In this document: positions 1 through 7,853 of the stretch, piece by piece
Layout: every line of letters starts with the position of its first letter
Numbering within the stretch: the stretch's first letter is position 1
NCBI RefSeq assembly: GCF_018598185.1
Contig: NZ_JAHESC010000032.1
Coordinates: forward strand, 25,923 to 89,922
Length of the DNA: 64,000 bases
Direction: 5' to 3'
From: Dawidia soli
GTDB taxonomy: Bacteria > Bacteroidota > Bacteroidia > Cytophagales > Cyclobacteriaceae
Program-made: the position numbers and the translations under genes
The notes under the pieces: model-generated
The model's input: the letters and a program-made list of their open reading frames with translations, nothing else
Database searches by the model: none
What the model was told of the DNA's origin: nothing

Positions 1-2
1 GT

Positions 3-173
3 GAGGAACAGATAATCGCGACGGTCATCCAGCACCTTAGGACATTATACGAATGCCTCAATGACACTACTGCAGTGATCCGCGACAGTACCCATCTATT
101 TTATCGTTCACCCGACGACCCCGTCGCGACCAATCGTGAAGGTAATAGACAAACAGATTCAATGCCTATGTAG
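3..173 (+). CDS. Partial hypothetical protein, C-terminal end only
   Basis: An open frame enters from the left edge (first full codon at position 3) and ends with TAG at 171-173, giving the last 56 residues of an unknown protein. The piece has an N-terminal helical part followed by a polar tail rich in Asp, Arg and Thr. No domain is recognisable. Without the upstream sequence its identity as a real gene is only moderately supported. It overlaps the ORF that follows only if that one starts at the upstream GTG at 136 rather than ATG 190. Confidence 0.4.
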   Translation, partial: EEQIIATVIQHLRTLYECLNDTTAVIRDSTHLFYRSPDDPVATNREGNRQTDSMPM

Positions 174-189
174 AGCTAAAATATCAGAT

Positions 190-516
190 ATGAAAAGATC
201 AACCAAATCCAAAAAAGAACGAACAGCTAGAGAACTAGTAAACGAACATGTTAAGTCCTATCTAGAGGAAATGTTTAAAGAAACCACGCCAGGGTTTTAC
301 CGATCAACTCTGATAACGCTTATGCTAGAGACCGTCCTTGAAGACCTCCATGAAGAAACGATTCCTAAAATGGGCGAGGCCGCTGTGACATGCCTCAAGT
401 TTATTGGTCTGATAGATCAAATTGAATATTCTCTGTGGGCAATGAAAGGGTATGAAAATATTTATAGTCTTCCCAACATGGACGGTGACGATTCTACAAA
501 GGATGTAGATTCTTAA
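190..516 (+). CDS. Hypothetical protein, 108 residues
   Basis: A small, mostly alpha-helical protein with a Lys/Arg-rich N-terminus and an acidic C-terminus. The frame is open from a GTG at 136, but I prefer ATG 190, because the GTG start would overlap the preceding frame and the N-terminus from 190 (basic, then helical) looks like a normal soluble protein. No family is recognised. It is followed 52 bases later by an HTH protein on the same strand, so the two may share a transcript. Confidence 0.5.
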   Translation: MKRSTKSKKERTARELVNEHVKSYLEEMFKETTPGFYRSTLITLMLETVLEDLHEETIPKMGEAAVTCLKFIGLIDQIEYSLWAMKGYENIYSLPNMDGDDSTKDVDS

Positions 517-568
517 TACCCGCTCGCCGCAAACGTCTGTTCGTGATTATCACTTTCAACAACTCACT

Positions 569-874
569 ATGACTGAAACCACTTTATTCGAACAATTCGC
601 CGAAGCCGTAGGCGGCGTGTTTATGAAGCTCCGAAAAGAAAAAGGTTATACTAGCTACGAAAGCTTTGCATTCGATCATGAGTTTCCACGAGCGCAATAC
701 TGGAGGGTGGAAACTGGAAGGCACAACTTGACAATGCGTACGATCGTCAAGCTACTTGTGATCCATAAATTGACATTGGAAGCATTCCTGGCTCTGCTCG
801 TCAACGAAACGAAGATGCCTTATCGACGCGTTGACGTTGCTCTCAATCGCCCGATTACAATGCCCGAAAAATAG
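569..874 (+). CDS. Short XRE-like HTH protein with recombined C-terminus
   Basis: Residues 15-80 look like a helix-turn-helix domain of the kind found in small Bacteroidota regulators: a Lys-rich first helix, a region around 'FPRAQYWRVETGRHNLTM' resembling the recognition segment, and a C-terminal helix. The last 15 codons (about 826-870) are not native. Their DNA is a diverged copy of the AAA ATPase gene just downstream (1485-1530) read in another frame, so the original end of this regulator has been replaced by recombination. It may be a truncated or dying gene. A relict of a second copy lies at 946-1330. Confidence 0.55.
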   Translation: MTETTLFEQFAEAVGGVFMKLRKEKGYTSYESFAFDHEFPRAQYWRVETGRHNLTMRTIVKLLVIHKLTLEAFLALLVNETKMPYRRVDVALNRPITMPEK

Positions 875-935
875 CAACATTATCCATCTTCTTAGAGTAT
901 CAAAAATCGATGAATTATTCTATTCCCTAGAGACG
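826..935 (+). pseudogene. Diverged fragment of the downstream AAA ATPase gene
   Basis: Bases 826-870 align with 1485-1530 (shared run 'TTGCTCTCAATC' followed by 'GATTACAATGC'), and 893-930 align with 1536-1580 (shared 'CTTCTTAGAG' and 'AAAATCGA'). The corresponding part of the intact gene codes for residues 43-76, just after Walker A. The fragment is out of frame with the HTH gene whose 3' end it forms. It marks an old duplication of an HTH-AAA pair followed by deletion. Confidence 0.6.
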
Positions 936-945
936 AAGCTACAGA

Positions 946-1330
946 AGTTATGAAAGTTTCGCGTTCGATCACGATTCCAATTAGCTATCAACAATATGAA
1001 AACAGTGTACAATATTCAGAACAACTACGACAACACAAGCAATCCGAGCCAACAAAATCAACCAAGTTTTAATCCCATTGATAAGCTAATCGAAGTTTTC
1101 GAGAAAATAGATCACTTGGTAGCAGAGAATAGAAAGCTTTACGAAGCACTCCTGCAAGTGGAACGTGACAAAAACGCACTACTTACTGAACTTCTAAACG
1201 GTAAAAAAAGACAGGAATACATACGCGCGAAATGATAAGGTATGACCGTTACCCCCATACAATCCACAATTTGACATTAGAAGCATTTCTGATGTTGCTC
1301 GTAGACGAAGCGAAGATCTTATACAACACC
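946..1330 (+). pseudogene. Relict second copy of the HTH gene, split by a 79-residue ORF
   Basis: Bases 946-978 align with 653-687 of the HTH gene (shared 'CGTTCGATCA'/'CATTCGATCA' context), and 1262-1325 align with 761-822 (shared 'TTGACATT', 'GAAGCATT', 'GCTCGT'). The two pieces are in the same order and orientation as in the intact gene. The part between them has been replaced by the frame at 996-1235. This second HTH copy sits directly before the AAA gene, which suggests the ancestral arrangement was HTH followed by AAA. Confidence 0.6.
996..1235 (+). CDS. Coiled-coil protein, 79 residues
   Basis: The N-terminal 25 residues are Asn/Gln-rich and polar. Residues 28-70 form an amphipathic helix with Leu/Ile heptads ('DKLIEVFEKIDHLVAENRKL'). 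This layout resembles the C-terminal tail of many Bacteroidota phage-repressor-type regulators, where an Asn/Gln linker precedes a coiled coil. It lies inside the relict HTH copy, so it may be the displaced oligomerisation tail of a former regulator rather than a free-standing gene. A full start and stop are present. Function unknown. Confidence 0.45.
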   Translation: MKTVYNIQNNYDNTSNPSQQNQPSFNPIDKLIEVFEKIDHLVAENRKLYEALLQVERDKNALLTELLNGKKRQEYIRAK

Positions 1331-1358
1331 AGATTTAGGAATCAGCCTAAAATTTTAT

Positions 1359-2339
1359 ATGGCACACTTTTTTGAATTCGTGCACATTAAGAACTTTCGC
1401 TCTATCAGAGATTGTAAGCTGACTGACCTGCGCAAGTTCAACATTATTATTGGCCGGCCTGACACAGGTAAAACGAACCTTATTGACGCATTGACTTTGC
1501 TCTCAATCCCCGGATTACAATGCAGCACTCTCGAGCTTCTTAGAGCGTCGAAAATCGACGATTTGTTTTATTGCTTCGATAAGAACAATCCGGGGAGCGT
1601 AGTTACAAACAAAGGCCAATGTGAATTTCAGTGCCATGCCGATCGAGCTTTAACGATCGACTTGTCCTTTGTGCCCAATAAAAAATTGACTTACATTCTT
1701 GATGAGCGTTCACAAGAACGCATGGAGACGCGGCATCTGACTGCATTAGGGATTAAGCGATACCAATATAACCTTGACGCAACATACCTGCTTGACGATA
1801 ACAGTGAGTTATCCCTTCCATTTGGCGAAAACCTGTTTTCCGTTGTTCGCCTAAATACTGACTTATGCACGCGCCTCACACGGCTACTAGAGGAGTCGCG
1901 GGTCGTACTAGCAACCGATCCCGTTGGTACTGTGGTTCCGTGTTTGCCTTTAAACTCGGGCGGAATTACTAAAATGCCGTATCGGTCAATTGGCTCAACG
2001 CTACAACGAATGATTTTCTATTTCGCGGCGATCATGTCTAACCGAAACCAGATCATATTATTTGACAACATTGATGCAGGCATGTTTCCAAACTTTCTCT
2101 CCCCGCTGGCTGCAGAAATGATGGACAGTGAAAATCAATATTTTTTTTCAACACATAGTCCTTTTATCCTTGATGACTTCTTACAGGAGGACTGGAAAAA
2201 CATTGCGGTGTTCATGGCATACAGAACTGAGGAGGGCACCAATGTAAGGCGCCTAACAGAAGAAGATCTACGATCGATTTACAGCTATGGGGTGGACGCA
2301 TTTACCAATAGCGAATACTTTGTTCCAGACCGCAAGTGA
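1359..2339 (+). CDS. AAA15/AAA21-type ATPase with altered Walker B
   Basis: A 326-residue protein of the SMC/RecF-like ATPase class common in defence and mobile loci. Visible motifs are the N-terminal 'FRSIRD' strand, Walker A 'GRPDTGKT' (residues 32-39), a signature-like segment around 'YRSIGSTLQR', and the H-loop 'FFSTHSPF' near residue 265. Walker B reads 'IILFDNIDAG' (near residue 234), where the family normally has Asp-Glu and then Glu-x-Gly-Leu-His-Pro; the catalytic glutamate appears to be Asn. It may bind ATP but hydrolyse it poorly. No nuclease domain is fused and none is adjacent. It follows a decayed HTH copy, suggesting a former regulator-ATPase pair. Confidence 0.75.
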   Translation: MAHFFEFVHIKNFRSIRDCKLTDLRKFNIIIGRPDTGKTNLIDALTLLSIPGLQCSTLELLRASKIDDLFYCFDKNNPGSVVTNKGQCEFQCHADRALTIDLSFVPNKKLTYILDERSQERMETRHLTALGIKRYQYNLDATYLLDDNSELSLPFGENLFSVVRLNTDLCTRLTRLLEESRVVLATDPVGTVVPCLPLNSGGITKMPYRSIGSTLQRMIFYFAAIMSNRNQIILFDNIDAGMFPNFLSPLAAEMMDSENQYFFSTHSPFILDDFLQEDWKNIAVFMAYRTEEGTNVRRLTEEDLRSIYSYGVDAFTNSEYFVPDRK

Positions 2340-2404
2340 TCCTTCGTCTTGCAAAGGCGGCCATTGACTAGCATATTTCACGCTGCGTTCGTTCGTGTTC
2401 TGCA

Positions 2405-2665
2405 TCATACTATAATCTGACTATGGTCCACGAAAAACACCATTCCATCCACACCGCTCGCAGCATCTACAATTTCACGTGACATGATGGGCACAGCCCA
2501 TCCTCTATCGTATTGTTGATCGGGTATATACAACTTCAACGGTGTCAATACCTTGTCTCCATTAATGTCCTGGTACAAGACAGCCTGTATGCCACAAAGT
2601 CGCCAGTTTGCCATAATTTCGGCAGACATTTCTTGAAAATGTGATTCGTAAGGCTGCTTTGGCAT
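2405..2665 (-). CDS. Small hypothetical protein after dnaE2
   Basis: An 86-residue protein. The frame extends to 2707, but I prefer the internal Met at 2665 because the upstream extension is a short hydrophobic run with no counterpart in a relict paralog at 25070-25317 (minus strand), whose start aligns with this one. Conserved between the copies are 'ANWRL', 'VLY', an 'LxLY' strand, a 'VPI' strand and a C-terminal 'SxVxGxxF' region, so it is a small folded domain. It follows the polymerase gene closely and probably shares its transcript. No function known. Confidence 0.5.
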   Translation of the reverse strand: MPKQPYESHFQEMSAEIMANWRLCGIQAVLYQDINGDKVLTPLKLYIPDQQYDRGWAVPIMSREIVDAASGVDGMVFFVDHSQIIV

Positions 2666-2724
2666 ACGGTAGCTTACATATGAAACTAAAATACTGATAA
2701 TTAGCATTTAACGGATGAACCGAT

Positions 2725-5700
2725 CTATCGAAAGTTCCTGCCCTCAGGGAATATCTTCCCTTGTACTATTTGATTGCCCGCACTACCTGGTTTAACGTCT
2801 TTCACCGACGAACTCTCATCAGCCTCTGACAAGGGGCCAGAATGGGCCTGTGCCACGTTTTTCGGCATTAGCTTCCCGAGCAATGGAGTGACATTCCTGC
2901 ACTTTTTGGCAATCACGTGGATTACCTCGCCCTCCCGTTGAAGAGTGCCTTCTACCATAAGCACGCGCGATTGCAGAATTTCTTTTCTGTGTTTATCAAA
3001 CAGGTTCTGCCATACGACCAAATTGGCGATGCCGGTTTCATCTTGTATCGTGATAAAGCAGACGCCGCTCGCGGTGCCCGGACGCTGCCGAACAAGCACA
3101 AGACCAGCGACTTTCACTTTGTGGCCGTTGTTCAAGGTTGGTAAAGCTGACGCGGGCGTAATGTGCAGCATGTCTAAATCTTTACGAATAAAACTTAACG
3201 GGTGAGCCTTTAATGAAAGGGCCGTCGCAGCGTAATCGTGGACAACGTGTTCGGACAGCGTCATCGGCGGAAGCGTGACCGTGGCGTCCTCCTTATCCTC
3301 AAAGGATAGATGCCCATGCAGAAGCGGCTTTACTTCACCTTTTACGGTGAGTGCCCAGAGCGCCTGGCGCCGATCCATGCCCATTGAATTGAAGGCGTCG
3401 GCATCCGCCAGGCGCTCCAGACAGGCTACAGACAGGCCGGCGGCACGAAGTTCGTCCGTGCTTGTGAAAAGCGTTTTACGGGCCTTTATGAGCGTTTCAG
3501 CATCATCCTGCCGCATGCCCGTCACTTGCCTGAACCCAAGTCGCACGGCGTAATACTTTTCGCCCCTCTCTTCCATCACATTGTCCCATGCCGAGTAGTT
3601 CACATCTACCGGGCGGACTTCAACACCGTGCTGCCGGGCGTCGATGACGATTTCGGCTGGCTGGTAGAAGCCCATTGGCATGCTGTTGAGCAAGGCTGTC
3701 GCAAATACATCCGGTAAGTGACATTTGATCCAAGCAGATACGTATACAAGCAGCGCGAACGAGGCAGCGTGGCTTTCGGGAAAGCCATATGAACCAAAGC
3801 CTTCCAGTTGCTTAAACACGCGCTGTGCATATTCCTTAGTATAGCCTTTGGCGGTCATGCCATTGATTAGCTTGTCTTCGAAATGCTTGACGAGGCCGTG
3901 TACTTTAAAGGTTGCCATGCTGCGGCGCAGCTGATCGGCTTCGGCCGGAGTAAAACCTGCCGCCACGATAGCGATTTTCATGGCCTGTTCCTGAAACAGC
4001 GGAACGCCAAGCGTGCGGCCAAGGATGCCGCGCAGCTCTTCTGACGGATACTCGATAGGCTCCTCGCCGTTCCGCCGTCGTAGGTACGGATGGACCATAT
4101 CGCCCTGTATTGGACCGGGCCGGACGATAGCAACTTCAATTACCAGGTCGTAAAACTCCTTAGGGCGCAGGCGCGGAAGCATTGACTGCTGCGCGCGGCT
4201 TTCAATCTGGAAGACGCCGATCGTGTCGGCGCGGCTGATCATTTCATACACGGCCGGATCATCCTGCGGAACGTTTGCCAGTGTCAAGTCGCGCCCGTAG
4301 TGTCTCTTCGTCAAATCAAAGGCCTTTCGAATGCAGGTGAGCATTCCGAGCGCCAAAACGTCAATCTTTAAAAAGCCCAGTGCATCAATGTCGTCTTTGT
4401 TCCACTCGATGTTTGTTCGATCCTTCATGCGGGCATTAAGAATCGGGCATAAGTCAGTCAGCTTTCCTTCGGTGATCACAAAGCCACCAGTGTGCTGGCC
4501 GAGCTGCCGAGGAAAACCCATAAACTGCGCCGTCAGCTCTAGCGTTTTCCCCAACACGAAGTCGTTGGGGTTGAGACCGGCATCTTTGATTCTTTTCGCG
4601 TCAAACCACTCATTGCTGTAACCCCAAATGAGCTTAGACAGCCGTTCGATTGTGTCAACGGACAGTCCCATAGCCTTGCCTACGTCGCGTATCGCACCGC
4701 GCTGGTGAAGCTGGGTGACGGTGGCGACTATGCCTGCACGATCCCTGCCATACTTGTTGTAGATGTATTGCATGACTTCCTCGCGCCGCTCGTGCTCGAA
4801 GTCGACGTCGATGTCGGGCGGCTCGTTTCGTGCAGAAGAAATGAACCGTTCAAAAAGTAAATCGAACTTAACCGGGTTTACCGAGGTGATACCAAGGCAA
4901 TAACAGACGGTAGAATTTGCAGCAGATCCGCGACCTTGACAGAGGATGCCTTTCGAGCGCGCAAAACGAACAATGTCATCGACGGTTAGGAAGTATTCAG
5001 CATAATTCATTTCTTCGATGAAAGCCATTTCATGGGCGATGTTAGTTTTGATCTTTTCAGGAACGTTTTCGCCAAACATCTTTTTTGCCCCTTCCCAGGT
5101 TAGGTAGCGGAGCTGTTCGATCGGTGTGCGACCACTGGTATTGATCTCCTTCGGGTATCGATATTTTAATTCGTCAAGTGAAAACTTGCATGAGTCGGCA
5201 ACCTCCTGCGCACGCCAAATCGCAGATGGATAACGTAGGAATAACCTGACCATTTCGTCTACCGGTTTAAGATGCCGCTCCATGTTTGGATAGAGTAGAT
5301 AGCCTGCGGTATAAATAGTGCACTTTTCGCGAACGCATGTCATTATGTCTTGAAGTTCACGGCGTTCGCGCGTGTGGTAATGGACGTCATTAGTGGCGAC
5401 TACTGGTGTGTTTGTTGACGCAGCGAGCTCAAAGATGCGACTCAAAAATTTGGCATCATGACCGTTGTAAGCACGTATCGCTGAAAGATAAACGTGCGTG
5501 CCGAGATGCGCACGATATTCATGGACGGCCGCTTTAAATGCGTCTTCTAATTGTAAATTTTCATTTACTGTGGCAGAAGGCGGGACGATGATAAATTTTA
5601 TTCCCCCGGCGTGTGCATACACATCTGACTTATATAAATGGCACTTACCTTTTTCGGTTCGCAAATTGCCGAGGGAGAGCAATGCTGACAGGCGGCTGTA

Positions 5701-5961
5701 GGCGTGCATATCCGTCGGGAATGCCAAGAGGCTTGGACCATCTTGCAGGTCAAGTCTGCATCCCGGAATAAATTTTATCCCGACTTTCTTTGCAGCCGCA
5801 TGACCACGGACAATGCCAGCTAACGTATTGCGGTCAGTCATAGCAATGGCTGAATATCCTAACATGGCGGCTTGCTGGACGACTTCCTCGGGATGGGACG
5901 CCCCACGCAAAAAGCTGAAGTTAGTAGTCACCTGTAGCTCACAATAGCGATCTGGTTTCAT
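2725..5961 (-). CDS. dnaE2: Error-prone DNA polymerase DnaE2 (ImuC)
   Basis: A 1078-residue C-family polymerase alpha subunit of the translesion type, which extends past damaged bases with ImuB in mutagenic repair. The N-terminal PHP domain begins with 'ELQVTTNFSFLRGASHPEE'. The catalytic core shows 'GRGSAANS' (near residue 344), 'PPDIDVDF' (near 379) and 'GFPESHAASFALL' (near 720). The C-terminus has an OB-fold near 930-1000. The length and lack of a beta-binding tail region fit DnaE2 rather than replicative DnaE1. No imuA or imuB gene is in the window, which is unusual. A small gene precedes it by about 60 bases and another follows it. Confidence 0.95.
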   Translation of the reverse strand: MKPDRYCELQVTTNFSFLRGASHPEEVVQQAAMLGYSAIAMTDRNTLAGIVRGHAAAKKVGIKFIPGCRLDLQDGPSLLAFPTDMHAYSRLSALLSLGNLRTEKGKCHLYKSDVYAHAGGIKFIIVPPSATVNENLQLEDAFKAAVHEYRAHLGTHVYLSAIRAYNGHDAKFLSRIFELAASTNTPVVATNDVHYHTRERRELQDIMTCVREKCTIYTAGYLLYPNMERHLKPVDEMVRLFLRYPSAIWRAQEVADSCKFSLDELKYRYPKEINTSGRTPIEQLRYLTWEGAKKMFGENVPEKIKTNIAHEMAFIEEMNYAEYFLTVDDIVRFARSKGILCQGRGSAANSTVCYCLGITSVNPVKFDLLFERFISSARNEPPDIDVDFEHERREEVMQYIYNKYGRDRAGIVATVTQLHQRGAIRDVGKAMGLSVDTIERLSKLIWGYSNEWFDAKRIKDAGLNPNDFVLGKTLELTAQFMGFPRQLGQHTGGFVITEGKLTDLCPILNARMKDRTNIEWNKDDIDALGFLKIDVLALGMLTCIRKAFDLTKRHYGRDLTLANVPQDDPAVYEMISRADTIGVFQIESRAQQSMLPRLRPKEFYDLVIEVAIVRPGPIQGDMVHPYLRRRNGEEPIEYPSEELRGILGRTLGVPLFQEQAMKIAIVAAGFTPAEADQLRRSMATFKVHGLVKHFEDKLINGMTAKGYTKEYAQRVFKQLEGFGSYGFPESHAASFALLVYVSAWIKCHLPDVFATALLNSMPMGFYQPAEIVIDARQHGVEVRPVDVNYSAWDNVMEERGEKYYAVRLGFRQVTGMRQDDAETLIKARKTLFTSTDELRAAGLSVACLERLADADAFNSMGMDRRQALWALTVKGEVKPLLHGHLSFEDKEDATVTLPPMTLSEHVVHDYAATALSLKAHPLSFIRKDLDMLHITPASALPTLNNGHKVKVAGLVLVRQRPGTASGVCFITIQDETGIANLVVWQNLFDKHRKEILQSRVLMVEGTLQREGEVIHVIAKKCRNVTPLLGKLMPKNVAQAHSGPLSEADESSSVKDVKPGSAGNQIVQGKIFPEGRNFR

Positions 5962-6022
5962 ACGCCTCTCTCACCTTCTGCAATGATCTCGATAATAATG
6001 TATCAAACTATCCGTCGCTCTA

Positions 6023-6442
6023 TCACCGTTGCGGCTTTTGACGCGCAGTCAGATCGGTAGTGTCGATGCCGTCTTTAGTGGTGCCACTGTTGACACCATG
6101 CTCGATGTGTGCCGGATAAAGGACTTGACGTATAAGTTGATTGATTTGATCAAAAAACCAGTTGTAGCCAAACAATCCATCTTTCAACGCCGGCTCATAG
6201 AGACTTTCCTGAATGACTGACCCTTCGAAGTTGGAAAGTGCCCCGCGAATCTGGTCAAGTTGTGTTTCTGATGCCACGACCTCGAACTTGTAATTAAGAT
6301 AGGCAGGGAGGTCACTTTTTAGGCTGTCCACAAGAGATTTGCGCTCCTCAAGGAGTGTTGCTTTAATCCTGCGTATGTCTTCCGACTCTGTACCACGCCG
6401 CACATCCTGTGCGCCAGTGGCGTTACCCATCCTTGCCTCCAT
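6023..6442 (-). CDS. Hypothetical protein upstream of dnaE2
   Basis: A 139-residue soluble protein, helical in the first two thirds and polar at the end. No family is recognised. It reads in the same direction as dnaE2, which begins 61 bases downstream, so they are likely co-transcribed. Two CTAAT...TTAG-type palindromes lie 35-70 bases upstream of its start, in the divergent region shared with the SRAP gene, so its expression may be tied to the same regulator. Starts at 6442 or 6430 are both possible. Confidence 0.55.
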   Translation of the reverse strand: MEARMGNATGAQDVRRGTESEDIRRIKATLLEERKSLVDSLKSDLPAYLNYKFEVVASETQLDQIRGALSNFEGSVIQESLYEPALKDGLFGYNWFFDQINQLIRQVLYPAHIEHGVNSGTTKDGIDTTDLTARQKPQR

Positions 6443-6476
6443 GTTGAAATCTTTGGATCAAAAGTAAAACACGCAA

Positions 6477-6511
6477 CTAATTAAATTAGAATAACCAACT
6501 AATATTTTTAG
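6477..6511. promoter_or_regulatory. Two palindromic operator-like sites
   Basis: CTAATTAAATTAG at 6477-6489 is a perfect palindrome around one base. CTAATATTTTTAG at 6499-6511 is a weaker copy, 22 bases on. The first differs only at its centre from CTAATTTAATTAG at 25382-25394. The sites sit between the divergent 6023-6442 gene and SRAP gene and just upstream of a TAnnTTTG box, a position suited to repression. I infer a shared regulator; which protein binds is unknown. Confidence 0.55.
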
Positions 6512-6521
6512 TTTTTTCTTA

Positions 6522-6529
6522 TACCTTTG
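6522..6529 (+). promoter_or_regulatory. Candidate -7 box (TACCTTTG) for the SRAP gene
   Basis: TACCTTTG matches the Bacteroidota -7 consensus TAnnTTTG exactly. No clear TTG box is found about 20 bases upstream; that position is occupied by the second operator-like site. The leader to the SRAP start would be about 150 bases. Confidence 0.35.
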
Positions 6530-6688
6530 TTTAGTCGGGAAATTTTGGGGATGCGAATGCCACCGGCGATAGAAAATTGGGGAAGTGTCTGTACGAGTGG
6601 TCGACCGGATGGGCACATAAAAAAAAGGACGAAATTTGAGCAGAGATAGGGTTGATAGTCGGAGTGTCGAATTTAAAAAATTAATCGT

Positions 6689-7831
6689 ATGTGCTTTTTT
6701 AAATCGCTGACAGCAAGCTATGATGACTTGGCCTTTTACTACGGTAATAGAAACCTGGATCATCTTGTGAAGGAATTCGAGGCATCGTTTCAATCAATTC
6801 AAAATCACGTTCAACCGATTCGAGAAAAATTGTCGGTGCTCATGGATAGGGATCCGCAGCTTGCCCAGCTTTCGCTTATGCAGCCCAATCAGCTCTACAA
6901 TCAGTTGCTTAGCTACTCAAAGAAGGCTGGTCGTCCTGCGGTATACACCCAGCAAGATGTAACGTTGATGAAGCGTTATTTACGAGATATTGAGCGTTTT
7001 CAGCCAAGCGGCATATCCGCCTACTATGAAAATGGCTTTGATTTGTTTGCAACTCCCGTGCTTACGGCGGGCGACCCAGAAAACTATAAGATGTTTCATT
7101 GGGGCCTCGTCCCTACAGAAGTACCAGATAAAAATGCTTGGCTTGATGAAAAGGAGCGACTTAATGCCAAGTCAGAGTGGGTGCCCATGAGCGACGATTT
7201 TCGACACACCTTTGAAAAGGGACAACGATACCTGATTCCGGTTAGCGGATTTTACGAATGGCGGACGCTCGATGAAGAGGTAGGCGATGAAGACGCGAAA
7301 ATTAAAATTCCATACTATGTGACCTTTCGCGATCAGAAGCCGCGCATGATGGCTGGGTTGTATAGTCGTTGGCGAAACCCGCTGACCAATGAGTTCTATT
7401 ATTCCTACGTGCTACTCACCACAAAGGCCAACGCGATCCTGGAATATGTCCACAATACAAAAAAGCGGATGCCTGTATTTATTCCGCAAGAACAATGGTC
7501 CAAATGGTTGGATAAGACGTTGTCGCCAAGGGAGTCACTGCAGATGTGTCAACCGTATCTGGACCCCGATATGCGAGCGTATACGATCACTAAGCTGCTG
7601 AGCAGCAACGACGCCCACCGTAATGTGCCTCACGTTCGGTACCCAATGAATTATAATCCAGCGATAGAACAGGCAATCTATTTTTTACAGGCCGGTAATC
7701 ATAAGCAGGCGCTGGAAGTATTCAGAGAGGCGGTAGCGCGATCGACAGCGAATGCGAATCAAATAGATATACAGCATTTGGAGCTTGCGGCGCGGCAGCC
7801 CATTATAGCTGAGTTGTCTTTAGCAGCATGA
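6689..7831 (+). CDS. SRAP (HMCES/YedK-type) DNA-protein crosslink protein
   Basis: SRAP proteins covalently trap abasic sites in single-stranded DNA through Cys2 and shield them from error-prone processing. Here the protein begins Met-Cys, so Cys2 is exposed after Met removal, which fixes the start. Other active-site elements are Asn in 'RLNAKSEW' (near 156), Glu in 'SGFYEWR' (near 186) and His in 'VHNTKKRMP' (near 253). At 380 residues it is much longer than YedK (about 220): there is an insert before the core and a roughly 60-residue helical C-terminal extension. It is divergent from the dnaE2 operon, which suggests a joint damage response. Confidence 0.93.
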   Translation: MCFFKSLTASYDDLAFYYGNRNLDHLVKEFEASFQSIQNHVQPIREKLSVLMDRDPQLAQLSLMQPNQLYNQLLSYSKKAGRPAVYTQQDVTLMKRYLRDIERFQPSGISAYYENGFDLFATPVLTAGDPENYKMFHWGLVPTEVPDKNAWLDEKERLNAKSEWVPMSDDFRHTFEKGQRYLIPVSGFYEWRTLDEEVGDEDAKIKIPYYVTFRDQKPRMMAGLYSRWRNPLTNEFYYSYVLLTTKANAILEYVHNTKKRMPVFIPQEQWSKWLDKTLSPRESLQMCQPYLDPDMRAYTITKLLSSNDAHRNVPHVRYPMNYNPAIEQAIYFLQAGNHKQALEVFREAVARSTANANQIDIQHLELAARQPIIAELSLAA

Positions 7832-7853
7832 TGTACTGAGACACTACTGCTTA

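Noticed and set aside
1..7000. Possible left attachment site (copy of the tRNA-Glu 3' end)
   Set aside because: No copy of the tRNA-Glu 3' half was found by eye in this stretch; the site is expected outside the window.
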